A stretch of DNA of 9,617 nt, taken from Nitrospinota bacterium (GTDB lineage: Bacteria > Nitrospinota_A > UBA7883 > JACRLM01). The notes under the pieces are model-generated. The model saw only the letters and a program-made list of their open reading frames with translations. It was not told the DNA's origin and did not search any database. Below are positions 1 through 6,698 of this stretch, piece after piece; within the stretch, counting starts at the first letter, position 1; each line of letters begins with the position of its first letter. Location of the stretch: positions 1 through 9,617 of the forward strand of contig JADGAO010000120.1 in NCBI GenBank assembly GCA_015231995.1, given 5' to 3'. The position numbers and the translations under genes are program-made.

Positions 1-156
1 GGGGTGGAGATGGAGGCGCTTACCGCTGTGTCGGTTGCGGCATTGACCCTGTATGACATGCTCAAAGCCGCCGACAAGGATATGACGATAGCGGATGTCG
101 TTTTATTGGAAAAAAGCGGTGGGAAAAGCGGACATTATAAAAAAGGCGCGCCCTGA
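1..156 (+). CDS. moaC: MoaC, cyclic pyranopterin monophosphate synthase (3' end only)
   Basis: This is the C-terminal 51 residues of MoaC, which together with MoaA converts GTP to cyclic pyranopterin monophosphate in molybdenum cofactor synthesis in the cytoplasm. Frame 1 is open from the window edge to TGA at 154-156. It reads GVEMEALTAVSVAALTLYD near its start and LLEKSGGKSGHYK near its end, both hallmark MoaC blocks. Two acidic residues (fragment positions 3 and 5), an Asp at 19 and a Lys at 22 have the spacing of the E-x-E...D-x-x-K active-site residues of E. coli MoaC. The 5' end lies outside the window, so the start and operon context are unknown. It has no functional tie to the CRISPR genes; it marks the chromosomal flank of the cas locus. 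Confidence 0.93.
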   Translation, partial: GVEMEALTAVSVAALTLYDMLKAADKDMTIADVVLLEKSGGKSGHYKKGAP

Positions 157-188
157 ACCACTATTTTCCAACCTTCACCGCATAAACC

Positions 189-297
189 TATGCGCCACAA
201 TTGAACATCAATGACCGATTGAAAGCTATTAAAGCTCCAAGAAAAAAACAGAAGCGGAAGATATCCCCCTTCGGGGTCTTGCGACGGAGCTGAAAAC
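189..297 (+). ncRNA. Candidate degenerate mini-CRISPR (two repeat-like stretches flanking a 31-nt spacer-like segment)
   Basis: Compared with the array's 37-nt repeat, 189-225 keeps TGCGCC at repeat positions 3-8 and GATTGAAA at positions 29-36 with exactly the same spacing, but the stem between them is not conserved. A second stretch, 257-297, keeps CCTTCGGGG, then GCGA, GA and TGAAA in the right order, with about 3 extra bases. Between them lie 31 nt, against 34-35 nt for the true spacers. Degenerate repeat-spacer units upstream of cas operons are known in other CRISPR types as self-regulating (CreR-like) RNAs. No convincing target for the spacer-like segment was found nearby, and each block taken alone also occurs by chance elsewhere in the window. 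Confidence 0.35.
258..280 (+). terminator. Possible moaC terminator hairpin
   Basis: AAGA (258-261) and TCTT (277-280) flank a CCCC-TTC-GGGG hairpin (266-276), with a TATC bulge (262-265) on the 5' side. There is no real T-run afterwards, so an intrinsic terminator is only weakly supported. The same bases form the loop of the second repeat-like stretch, and the two readings compete. Confidence 0.3.
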
Positions 298-362
298 GCC
301 TGTCACCCCCCACAAGAAAAATAAAGCTCTTTCCGCCCTTATTCCGTTGCGGAAGACAGGCG
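297..362. repeat. Nested inverted repeat upstream of cas3
   Basis: CGCCTGTC at 297-304 is the exact reverse complement of GACAGGCG at 355-362. Inside the loop, TTCCGC (331-336) pairs with GCGGAA (349-354). The inner arm overlaps the candidate -35 box. It could be an RNA structure or an operator; the sequence does not decide. Confidence 0.45.
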
Positions 363-376
363 GTTAGCAGTATAAA
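347..376 (+). promoter_or_regulatory. Candidate sigma70-type promoter for the cas operon
   Basis: TATAAA at 371-376 matches the -10 consensus at five of six positions. TTGCGG at 347-352 is a weak -35, 18 bp upstream. Transcription would start near 383, leaving a leader of about 60 nt before the cas3 ATG. It is the best promoter-like pair in the gap, read by eye only. Confidence 0.35.
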
Positions 377-444
377 AAAACAAGCGCAAAATAAACCTGC
401 AAGCCAGCTTAATAATGGCTAAATAAGGAGAAAACTTTAAGGAA

Positions 445-2685
445 ATGATTACAGAATATATAGCTCATGTAAAAAAAGATGAAGCTGGCGGTTCTCAAGC
501 GCCGCATAAGCTGGAAGATCACCTTAATGGAGTGGCGGAATTGGCGGCGCGTTTCGCCGCAGATTTCAACAGCGAAGAATTGGCGCGATTGGCCGCATTG
601 TGGCACGACTTGGGAAAGTACTCCGGCGAATTTCAGCAAAAGATAAGACGTGAAACCGGATACGACGTCGACGCCCATATCGAAGGCGCTCCGGGGCGCG
701 TGGATCATTCCACAGCCGGAGCCATTCATGCGATCAATAAGTTTGGCGACCACGGGCGTATTCTTGCCTATCTTATTGCCGGACATCATGCGGGCCTGCC
801 GGACTGGTATTCGGCCGATAGTGGAGGTAAAGCTTTGTCAGCGCGGCTTGACCAGCCGGAACTGCTAGACCGCGCACTCAAGCAAAGCGTTCCGCAAGAC
901 TTACTGACTCAAGATAAGCCCACATTCTCCGTAGCGGGTGGTGGCAAGGGTTTTGCCCTCTGGGTTCGAATGCTATTTTCCTGTTTGGTGGACGCAGACT
1001 TTCTCGATACGGAAGCCTTCATGGATGAAAGCAGGGCAATAGCCAGACAAGGATATCCAACCTTGAAGGAGATGTTGCCCACCTTCAACCTGCACATGGA
1101 AGACAAGGCTGTTAAAGCAGAACAAACACCAGTGAACAGTATCCGCGCCGACGTGTTGCGTCAGTGCCGTGAGCAGGCCGCCTCGGCACCCGGTATTTTC
1201 TCGCTCACCGTGCCCACTGGCGGGGGAAAGACACTTTCAAGCCTTGCCTTCGCGCTTGAACATGCGATAAAGCACGGCAAGAACCGAATCATCTACGCCA
1301 TCCCATACACCAGCATCATCGAACAAACAGCGGATGTTTTCAGGGACGTGTTTAAGTCGCTTCCCGATGCGGTAATCGAACATCACAGCAATCTTGATCC
1401 CAATGAGGAAACCAGTAAAAGTCGTCTGGCCGCCGAAAACTGGGATGCGCCATTAATTGTCACAACAAACGTGCAACTATTCGAGTCCCTGTTCGCCGCC
1501 AGAACATCGCGTTGCCGCAAGTTGCACAATCTGGTGAACAGCGTTGTTGTCCTTGATGAAGCGCAGTTGATACCGCCGGAATTCCTGCAACCCATTCTAG
1601 ATACGCTCAATCTTCTGGCGGCGCATTACCGCGTGACCTTCGTATTTTCCACCGCCACACAGCCAGCGTTGAACACGGTTAAAGACACTTTTGGCCGCAC
1701 CACGCGCCGTGGCCTGAACAGCGTTCATGAAATAATCGCCAAAGTTAATGAGTTGTATGCTGATTTGGAGCGGGTAGAAGTAACGCTACCTGCTGACCTG
1801 AATCAACCGGGGAATTGGGATGAGTTGGCAAAAGAGATCGCCCAGCATGATTCCGCGCTCGCCATCGTTAACACTCGTAAAGACTGCCGCGAACTCCATC
1901 AAAAGATGCCGGAGGGAACGCTTCACCTTTCGGCGTTGATGTGTGGCGAGCATCGCTCATCGGTGATTGCCGAAATTAAACAACGTTTAAAGGATGGTAT
2001 TCCAACCCGCGTCATCAGCACACAACTGGTGGAGGCTGGCGTTGATCTGGATTTCCCAGTGGTCTATCGCGCACTGGGAGGGCTGGATTCCATTGCCCAG
2101 GCCGCTGGACGTTGCAACCGTGAGGGAAAGCTTGGCGATGGCGAAGCCAAAGGCAAGGTTGTGGTATTTGTGCCGCCCAAACCGGCCCCCAGGGGTTTAT
2201 TGCGATTCGGCGAAGATTCCACGAAAGATGTATTGCACGACCGCCCAAGTAACCCGCTGGAGCGCAGTCTTTTCAATCGCTATTTCGACCTGTTCTTGAG
2301 CAAACCCAACTTGGATAAATACGGCATCGCCGATTTGCTCAAGGTTGGCTCCAAAGGGGAAGTCCAGTTCCGTACCGCCGCCGATAAGTTCAGGCTGATT
2401 GACGACCGTGAAACGCAATCAGTATTCGTTCGCTATAACAAAGAAAGCGACGATTTGATCAACCTGCTTAAAAGCGCTGGGCCGGAACGCTGGCTGATGA
2501 GAAAGTTGCAACGCTACAGCGTCACGCTATATCGCCACGATTTCAACCGCCTGCTCAAAAATAGCGATATTGCGGAAATCCATCCCGGCATGTATGCTCA
2601 GGTTAGTACATCGTTATACGACAAGAAAACGGGGTTGCTACTGGCCTATACAACAGCGATTGATCCAGCCAGCCTGCTGGTGTGA
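445..2685 (+). CDS. cas3: Cas3, type I-C CRISPR nuclease-helicase
   Basis: Cas3 is the effector recruited by the type I-C surveillance complex after target recognition; it unwinds DNA with ATP and degrades it through an HD nuclease domain. The 746 residues carry the full domain order. In the N-terminal HD domain, the HD pair is H54-D55, with further metal-site candidates in VDHS (87-90), GHH (113-115) and DAD (183-185). Walker A is PTGGGKT (257-263), the DEAD-box-like motif is DEAQ (371-374), motif III is STATQ (402-406), and motif VI is QAAGRCNREG (552-561). All catalytic motifs look intact and the length fits the family. The ATG at 445 has an AAGGAG far upstream (425-430) and an AAGGAA directly against it, so ribosome binding looks imperfect. 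It is the first gene of the operon, 28 nt before cas5c. Confidence 0.96.
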   Translation: MITEYIAHVKKDEAGGSQAPHKLEDHLNGVAELAARFAADFNSEELARLAALWHDLGKYSGEFQQKIRRETGYDVDAHIEGAPGRVDHSTAGAIHAINKFGDHGRILAYLIAGHHAGLPDWYSADSGGKALSARLDQPELLDRALKQSVPQDLLTQDKPTFSVAGGGKGFALWVRMLFSCLVDADFLDTEAFMDESRAIARQGYPTLKEMLPTFNLHMEDKAVKAEQTPVNSIRADVLRQCREQAASAPGIFSLTVPTGGGKTLSSLAFALEHAIKHGKNRIIYAIPYTSIIEQTADVFRDVFKSLPDAVIEHHSNLDPNEETSKSRLAAENWDAPLIVTTNVQLFESLFAARTSRCRKLHNLVNSVVVLDEAQLIPPEFLQPILDTLNLLAAHYRVTFVFSTATQPALNTVKDTFGRTTRRGLNSVHEIIAKVNELYADLERVEVTLPADLNQPGNWDELAKEIAQHDSALAIVNTRKDCRELHQKMPEGTLHLSALMCGEHRSSVIAEIKQRLKDGIPTRVISTQLVEAGVDLDFPVVYRALGGLDSIAQAAGRCNREGKLGDGEAKGKVVVFVPPKPAPRGLLRFGEDSTKDVLHDRPSNPLERSLFNRYFDLFLSKPNLDKYGIADLLKVGSKGEVQFRTAADKFRLIDDRETQSVFVRYNKESDDLINLLKSAGPERWLMRKLQRYSVTLYRHDFNRLLKNSDIAEIHPGMYAQVSTSLYDKKTGLLLAYTTAIDPASLLV

Positions 2686-2713
2686 GGAATGGAACAAACG
2701 AAAGGGGGTAAAC

Positions 2714-3487
2714 ATGCCAAGAACGTACTGCCTTGAAGTCAGCGGCGATTTCGCCTGCTTCACCCGCCCAGAAATGAAGGTGGAGCGGGTGAGTTACGAT
2801 GTCATCACGCCATCCGCTGTCCGCGCCGTGTTCGAATCCATCCTTTGGAAACCGGCCATCCGCTGGATTCCCACCAAGATTGAAACGCTTAACCCGATCC
2901 GCTGGGTCTCGGTGCGGCGCAACGAGGTGGGGAGCAAGGTGTCTGCCGGCAATGTAAAGTCGGCTATGAACAAAGGTAGCGGCAACCTTGGACTTTACAT
3001 CGAAGATGACCGCCAACAACGCGCCGGGCTTTTTTTGCGCGACGTGAAATACCGGCTCCACGCGCATTTCGTTCTTAATAACCCTCCCCACCCGGTCGGG
3101 GGGAGAGGGCAGGGTGAGGGGGGCGGACACCGTTCCAACTATCCGCATCTTGCCAACGTGGTTCAAGACGCCGAAGACGAGGCTCTTTATCGCCAGCCCA
3201 ACACGCCGGAAAAATTCCTGAACATGTTCGAACGCCGGGCTAAAAAAGGGCAGTGCATTAACCAGCCCTATCTTGGTTGTCGGGAGTTCGCCTGCGACTT
3301 TAAATGGATTGAAAATCCGGTTAGCGAACCAGCTATGCCGATAGGCGAAACGCGCGAATTGGGCTGGATGCTATACGACATGGATTTCAGCGATCCCGCC
3401 GACCCAATGCCACGTTTCTTCAACGCAAGGATGGAGAAAGGCGTGGTCAATATTCCAGACTGGAACAGCAAGGAGGTGCGCGGATGA
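2714..3487 (+). CDS. cas5: Cas5c (Cas5d), pre-crRNA endonuclease and Cascade subunit
   Basis: In type I-C, Cas5c replaces Cas6: it cleaves the pre-crRNA below the repeat hairpin and then stays bound to the 5' handle. The start at 2714 is preceded by an AGGGGG Shine-Dalgarno sequence (2703-2708); a longer upstream reading frame overlaps cas3 and is not needed. Family blocks include the N-terminal strand RTYCLEVSGDFACFTRPEMKVERVSY, here split as RTYCLEVSGD and FTRPEMKVERVSY, the VRRNEVGSK block (67-75) and the signature GQCINQPYLGCREF (179-192). At 257 residues it is longer than most relatives I know (about 220-240). The excess lies at about residues 123-160, where a GC-rich palindromic repeat is translated as PPHPVGGRGQGEGGG. 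The frame is kept, so the protein may still be active. The stop overlaps cas8c by ATGA. Confidence 0.93.
   Translation: MPRTYCLEVSGDFACFTRPEMKVERVSYDVITPSAVRAVFESILWKPAIRWIPTKIETLNPIRWVSVRRNEVGSKVSAGNVKSAMNKGSGNLGLYIEDDRQQRAGLFLRDVKYRLHAHFVLNNPPHPVGGRGQGEGGGHRSNYPHLANVVQDAEDEALYRQPNTPEKFLNMFERRAKKGQCINQPYLGCREFACDFKWIENPVSEPAMPIGETRELGWMLYDMDFSDPADPMPRFFNARMEKGVVNIPDWNSKEVRG
3082..3124. repeat. GC-rich palindromic repeat inside cas5c
   Basis: The arms CCTCCCCACCC (3083-3093) and GGGGGGAGAGG (3098-3108) pair at 9 of 11 positions around a GGTC loop. They are followed by GGGCAGGGTGAGGGG, a tail typical of a dispersed palindromic repeat found in many bacterial genomes. It is read in frame with cas5c. 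Its composition is unlike the flanking codons, and it coincides with extra protein length relative to the family. Confidence 0.7.
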
Positions 3488-5199
3488 TACTGCAAGCTCT
3501 CAAAGGATATTACGACCGCAAGGCCCAAGACCCGGATGGGGGGGTGGCGCCGGAAGGTTTCGAGGCCAAAGAAATTCCATTTGTTGTGGTTATTGACGAG
3601 GATGGCGAATTTCTTCAGATCGAAGACACCCGTTCAGGAGATGGGAAGAAAAAACGCGCTCAATCCTTTCTTGTTCCGCAGGGAGTTAAAAAAACATCTG
3701 GAGTCGCCGCCAATTTGTTGTGGGATTCCGCCGAATATGTGTTTGGGATTGATACAAAGGGGAAGCCGAAACGTGTGGTCGAACAGCACGCGGCTTTCAA
3801 GGCTCGACTGGGGGAGCTACCCAAAAGTGATAAGGGAATTCAAGCAATCAACAGTTTCCTGAGCAATGTGCCATTTGAGAAACTGGAGGCAACGTCCGTT
3901 TGGGATGAAATCAAGACAAGTAATCCAATGATGACGTTCCGATTGCAGGGCGAGCGCGAACTGGTTTGCCAACGCGCCTCTATCATTAAGTCGTTGCAAC
4001 TGGAAGTGGGAGATAACGACGCCCCAAATGGAGTCTGCCTAATGAGCGGCGAATCTAGCGAGATAGAACGATTACATCCATCCATCAAAGGCGTTTGGGG
4101 CGCACAGACCTCCGGCGCAAACATCGTGTCTTTCAACCAGCGTTCGTTCGAATCTTATGGCAAAGAGCAGAAGCAGGGTGAGAACGCGCCAGTCGGCAAA
4201 GCGGCGGTCTTCGCCTATACTACGGCGCTTAATAATCTGCTGGGCAAGGACTCCAAACAACGCCTCCAAGTCGGCGACGCCTCCACCGTCTTTTGGGCCT
4301 CTGCGCCGGATGAGTTGGAAACCACCTTTTCTGACCTGTTCGCCGAACCGCCAAAGGATGACCCCGACCGAAACACACGGGCTGTGGAAAGCCTGTATAA
4401 AAGTGTGCAAACAGGAGCCTTCGCCACTGACACCGATAATACCCGCTTCTTTGTCCTGGGATTGGCGCCAAACGCGGCTCGTATAAGCGTCCGCTTCTGG
4501 CAGGTTGGGACAGTGGCCCAGATGGCCGGACGTATCCGCAGGCATTTTGATGACCTCAAAATTGTCCATGCGCCGCACGAGAAACCATATCTTTCATTGT
4601 TTCGGCTACTGGTGAATACCGCCGCTCTGGGCAAGGCGGAAAATATCCCCCCAAATCTCGCTGGCGATACTATGCGCTCAATCTTATCTGGCCTGCCGTA
4701 CCCGGCCACGCTATTGCAGGCCGCCATCCGCAGAATCCGCGCTGAACATGAGGTCAATTACCCACGCGCCGCGCTGATAAAAGCGCTCATAAACAGAAAC
4801 TCTGGAAAGGAGGAACTTAAAGTGTCACTAGACGAAAGCAATACAAACCAGGCTTATCGGTTGGGCAGGCTCTTCGCCGTTCTTGAACGGGCGCAGGAAC
4901 GGGCCAATCCCGGAATCAACGCCACCATCCGCGACAGGTACTACTCATCGGCTTCGGCCACTCCATCCACCGCGTTCCCTATTCTTATGCGGTTAAAGAA
5001 CCATCACATCTCCAAACTGGAAAACCGGGGCGAGGCGGTGAATCTGGAAAAACTGATCGGCTCTATCTACGATGGAATCTCGTCAAATGGTTTCCCACAC
5101 CAACTTTCCCTGGAGGACCAGGGACGGTTCGCCATCGGCTACTACCACCAGAGGCAGGCGTTTTTCACCAAGCACGACAAATCTGAACAAGGAGAATGA
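3484..5199 (+). CDS. cas8c: Cas8c (Csd1), large subunit of the type I-C Cascade
   Basis: Cas8c is the large subunit that recognises the PAM and helps load target DNA in the type I-C complex. The 571 residues match the usual size of about 580. The N-terminus MILQALKGYYDRKAQDP and the blocks EIPFVVVIDEDGEF, KKKRAQSFLVPQGVKKTSG and AANLLWDSAEYVFGID are characteristic of Csd1/Cas8c. The ATG at 3484 overlaps the cas5c stop (ATGA), which indicates coupled translation. The 3' fifth of the gene doubles as cas11c through an internal ribosome-binding site. A run of seven G lies at 3538-3544 near the 5' end; the frame is intact. The stop falls at 5197-5199, against the cas7c ribosome-binding site. Confidence 0.95.
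   Translation: MILQALKGYYDRKAQDPDGGVAPEGFEAKEIPFVVVIDEDGEFLQIEDTRSGDGKKKRAQSFLVPQGVKKTSGVAANLLWDSAEYVFGIDTKGKPKRVVEQHAAFKARLGELPKSDKGIQAINSFLSNVPFEKLEATSVWDEIKTSNPMMTFRLQGERELVCQRASIIKSLQLEVGDNDAPNGVCLMSGESSEIERLHPSIKGVWGAQTSGANIVSFNQRSFESYGKEQKQGENAPVGKAAVFAYTTALNNLLGKDSKQRLQVGDASTVFWASAPDELETTFSDLFAEPPKDDPDRNTRAVESLYKSVQTGAFATDTDNTRFFVLGLAPNAARISVRFWQVGTVAQMAGRIRRHFDDLKIVHAPHEKPYLSLFRLLVNTAALGKAENIPPNLAGDTMRSILSGLPYPATLLQAAIRRIRAEHEVNYPRAALIKALINRNSGKEELKVSLDESNTNQAYRLGRLFAVLERAQERANPGINATIRDRYYSSASATPSTAFPILMRLKNHHISKLENRGEAVNLEKLIGSIYDGISSNGFPHQLSLEDQGRFAIGYYHQRQAFFTKHDKSEQGE
4806..4813 (+). promoter_or_regulatory. Internal Shine-Dalgarno for cas11c
   Basis: AAAGGAGG inside cas8c lies 8 nt before an in-frame GTG at 4822. 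It is the strongest ribosome-binding sequence seen in the operon and decides the cas11c start. Confidence 0.8.
4822..5199 (+). CDS. cas11c: Cas11c, small Cascade subunit translated from inside cas8c
   Basis: Type I-C systems are known to make a separate Cas11 small subunit from an internal start in cas8c; it forms the inner filament of the complex and stabilises the R-loop. Here a GTG at cas8c codon 447 is in frame, 8 nt after AAAGGAGG. The product is 125 residues, starting (V/M)SLDESNTNQAYRLGRLFAV and continuing as a helix-rich protein to the shared stop. This size and start position match the known arrangement. That it is made separately is an inference from the internal site; it is not visible as a separate ORF because the frame is shared. 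Confidence 0.8.
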   Translation: MSLDESNTNQAYRLGRLFAVLERAQERANPGINATIRDRYYSSASATPSTAFPILMRLKNHHISKLENRGEAVNLEKLIGSIYDGISSNGFPHQLSLEDQGRFAIGYYHQRQAFFTKHDKSEQGE

Positions 5200-5201
5200 A
5201 C

Positions 5202-6086
5202 ATGACTCTTAACAACCGCTACGACTTCGTATATCTCTTCGACGTTAAAGACGGCAACCCTAACGGGGACCCGGACGCTGGCAATCTCCCTCGCGTGGAC
5301 GCGGAAACCGGGCGTGGACTGGTAACTGATGTGTGCCTCAAGCGAAAGGTGCGAAACTACGTTGGCCTAAAGCATGAGGAAAAGCCGCCCTACGAGATTT
5401 ATGTAAAAGAGAAAGCTGTGCTGAACCTAACGCACAAACGGGCATATGAGGAATACAATCTCAAACCCGAAGAAAAGAAATTGCCAAAGAACATTGAAGA
5501 TGCCAAGAAAGTCACCGGATTCATGTGCAAAAACTTCTACGACATTCGAGCTTTCGGGGCAGTTATGTCCACGGAAGTGAACTGCGGCCAAGTGCGTGGC
5601 CCTGTCCAACTTACTTTTGCCCGTTCTGTTGATCCGGTCGTCGCCTCGGAGCACGCCATTACCCGCATGGCTGTCACCAACGAAAAAGACTTGGAAAAGG
5701 AGCGCACGATGGGCAGGAAATTCACCATCCCTTACGGCCTCTACCGATCCCACGGCTTCATCTCCGCCCATCTAGCTAATCAAACCGGCTTCGGCGAGAA
5801 TGACCTCGAATTGCTATGGGAAGCGTTTTGCAACATGTTCGAGCACGACCGTTCCGCCGCACGCGGGGAAATGACTGCCCGTGGGTTGTACGTGTTCAAA
5901 CATGACAGCCAGCTCGGCAATGCCCATGCCAGCGAATTATTCGAGAAGATCAAGGCAAACCTCAAGGATGGCGTTACGGCGCCCCGTGACTTTGAGGATT
6001 ATAATATCAGCGTGGAAGGCGGTTCCATGAAACCTGGCGATAGCAGGCAGGCCGCTCCGGGTGTAATCATAATAAGAAAGTGTTGA
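5202..6086 (+). CDS. cas7: Cas7c (Csd2), crRNA-binding backbone subunit
   Basis: Cas7c polymerises along the crRNA spacer to form the backbone of the type I-C complex. The 294 residues fit the family (about 280-290). The N-terminus RYDFVYLFDVKDGNPNGDPD and then GNLPRVDAETGRGLVTDVCLK, split here into family blocks, are diagnostic of Csd2; GNPNGDPDAGN lies at about residues 18-28. A further family block, FYDIRAFGAVMS, is followed by a GPVQLTFARSVDP segment. Two in-frame ATGs exist, 5196 and 5202. AAGGAG (5189-5194) is 1 nt from the first but 7 nt from the second, so 5202 is preferred. The ATG at 5196 would overlap the cas8c stop by ATGA. The next gene begins 1 nt after the stop. Confidence 0.95.
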   Translation: MTLNNRYDFVYLFDVKDGNPNGDPDAGNLPRVDAETGRGLVTDVCLKRKVRNYVGLKHEEKPPYEIYVKEKAVLNLTHKRAYEEYNLKPEEKKLPKNIEDAKKVTGFMCKNFYDIRAFGAVMSTEVNCGQVRGPVQLTFARSVDPVVASEHAITRMAVTNEKDLEKERTMGRKFTIPYGLYRSHGFISAHLANQTGFGENDLELLWEAFCNMFEHDRSAARGEMTARGLYVFKHDSQLGNAHASELFEKIKANLKDGVTAPRDFEDYNISVEGGSMKPGDSRQAAPGVIIIRKC

Positions 6087-6087
6087 T

Positions 6088-6327
6088 ATGGAATGGCGAG
6101 ATCGTATTGAGGTGAATCCGGCCGTGCTGGTCGGCAAACCTATCATCAAGGGCACCCGGATTTCGGTCGAGTTGATTCTTGATCGTTTTGCGGACGGATG
6201 GTCAATGGAAGACATTCTTGCGTCTTACCCTCACATTACACGGGATGACGCGCTCGCCGCGCTGACCTTTGCCACCGAGTTGTTCAAGGAAGAGACTTTC
6301 GTAGCTGTGGGCAAGGTCACGGCATGA
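6088..6327 (+). CDS. DUF433 family protein, probable antitoxin
   Basis: The 79 residues belong to the DUF433 (COG2442) family: GKPIIKGTRI at 16-25, followed by a helix-turn-helix-like stretch around 27-60 with SVELILDRFADG and TRDDALAALTFA. DUF433 proteins are typically paired with DUF5615 PIN-like proteins and are predicted to be antitoxins that bind DNA and neutralise the partner; that is family knowledge, not shown here. The gene starts 1 nt after the cas7c stop with only a weak purine stretch (AAGAAAG), suggesting translation coupled to cas7c. Its stop overlaps the next gene by ATGA. Placement inside the cas operon is unusual. Confidence 0.85.
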   Translation: MEWRDRIEVNPAVLVGKPIIKGTRISVELILDRFADGWSMEDILASYPHITRDDALAALTFATELFKEETFVAVGKVTA

Positions 6328-6698
6328 CTGTGCGCCTGCTGGTCAATGAGAATTTTCCGGCCCCATCCGTGGCGTGCCTGCGCGCGGCGGGCTACGATGT
6401 GGTTTCCGTGGCCGAGAGTTATGCCGGTATGGAAGACGCCAACGTGCTCTCGCTGGCAGTGCGTGAAAAACGTTGGCTGGTGACGTTTGATCGTGATTAT
6501 GGCGAGCTTGTCTTTGTGCGTGGCCTTCCGCCGCCGCCTGCTGTTATTTTGTTACGGGCGCCTTCCTATCGTCCCGCCGACCCGGCTACATGGATAATGC
6601 AGTTGTCTCAAGAGCCCGACGCGCGCCACGGGATGTTTACAGTATTCGACGGCGGTTCGATTCGTAGCCGCCCTCTAATAGCTGGTGGCGCAAAATGA
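6324..6698 (+). CDS. DUF5615 PIN-like protein, probable toxin
   Basis: The 124 residues match the DUF5615 (COG4634) PIN-like family, predicted ribonuclease toxins of DUF433/DUF5615 modules. The N-terminal strand reads VRLLVNENFP, followed by an LRAAGYDVVSV block. Acidic candidates are E9, E37/D38 and the D56-R57-D58 of TFDRDYGELVF. The first position that is Asp in many relatives (DEN) is Asn here (N8 of NEN). This variant is also seen in the family as I recall it, so loss of activity cannot be concluded. The start overlaps DUF433 by ATGA and the stop overlaps cas4 by ATGA. Its expression is therefore tied to the cas operon. RNA cleavage is inferred from the fold family only. Confidence 0.83.
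   Translation: MTVRLLVNENFPAPSVACLRAAGYDVVSVAESYAGMEDANVLSLAVREKRWLVTFDRDYGELVFVRGLPPPPAVILLRAPSYRPADPATWIMQLSQEPDARHGMFTVFDGGSIRSRPLIAGGAK

Larger units (their letters stand above)
157..444. other. Intergenic region moaC-cas3
   Basis: This is 288 bp without a convincing ORF; short ATG starts inside it stop within a few codons. It holds two stretches resembling degenerate CRISPR repeats (189-225 and 257-297), a small CCCC-TTC-GGGG hairpin, a nested inverted repeat at 297-362 and a candidate cas promoter near 347-376. It is the presumed control region for the cas operon and also the end of the moaC transcript. Confidence 0.8.

Noticed and set aside
2570..2713. Upstream extension of the cas5c frame into cas3
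   Set aside because: It overlaps cas3 by over 100 bp, and the ATG at 2714 has its own ribosome-binding site and the family N-terminus.
2878..2886. GATTGAAAC, identical to the end of the CRISPR repeat
   Set aside because: It encodes the conserved KIETL segment of cas5c and no other repeat block lies at the right distance. Together with GGATTGAAAA at 3306 it shows that this word alone is weak evidence.
2603..3166. 187-residue antisense ORF opposite cas5c
   Set aside because: It is a shadow of the codon bias of cas5c and spans the cas3-cas5c junction.
3538..3544. Run of seven G near the start of cas8c, possible phase-variable tract
   Set aside because: It is short, in frame, and encodes an ordinary Asp-Gly-Gly-Val stretch; no sign of switching.
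4215..4757. 180-residue antisense ORF opposite cas8c
   Set aside because: cas8c is a clear family member in the other strand; the antisense frame has no recognisable blocks or ribosome-binding site.
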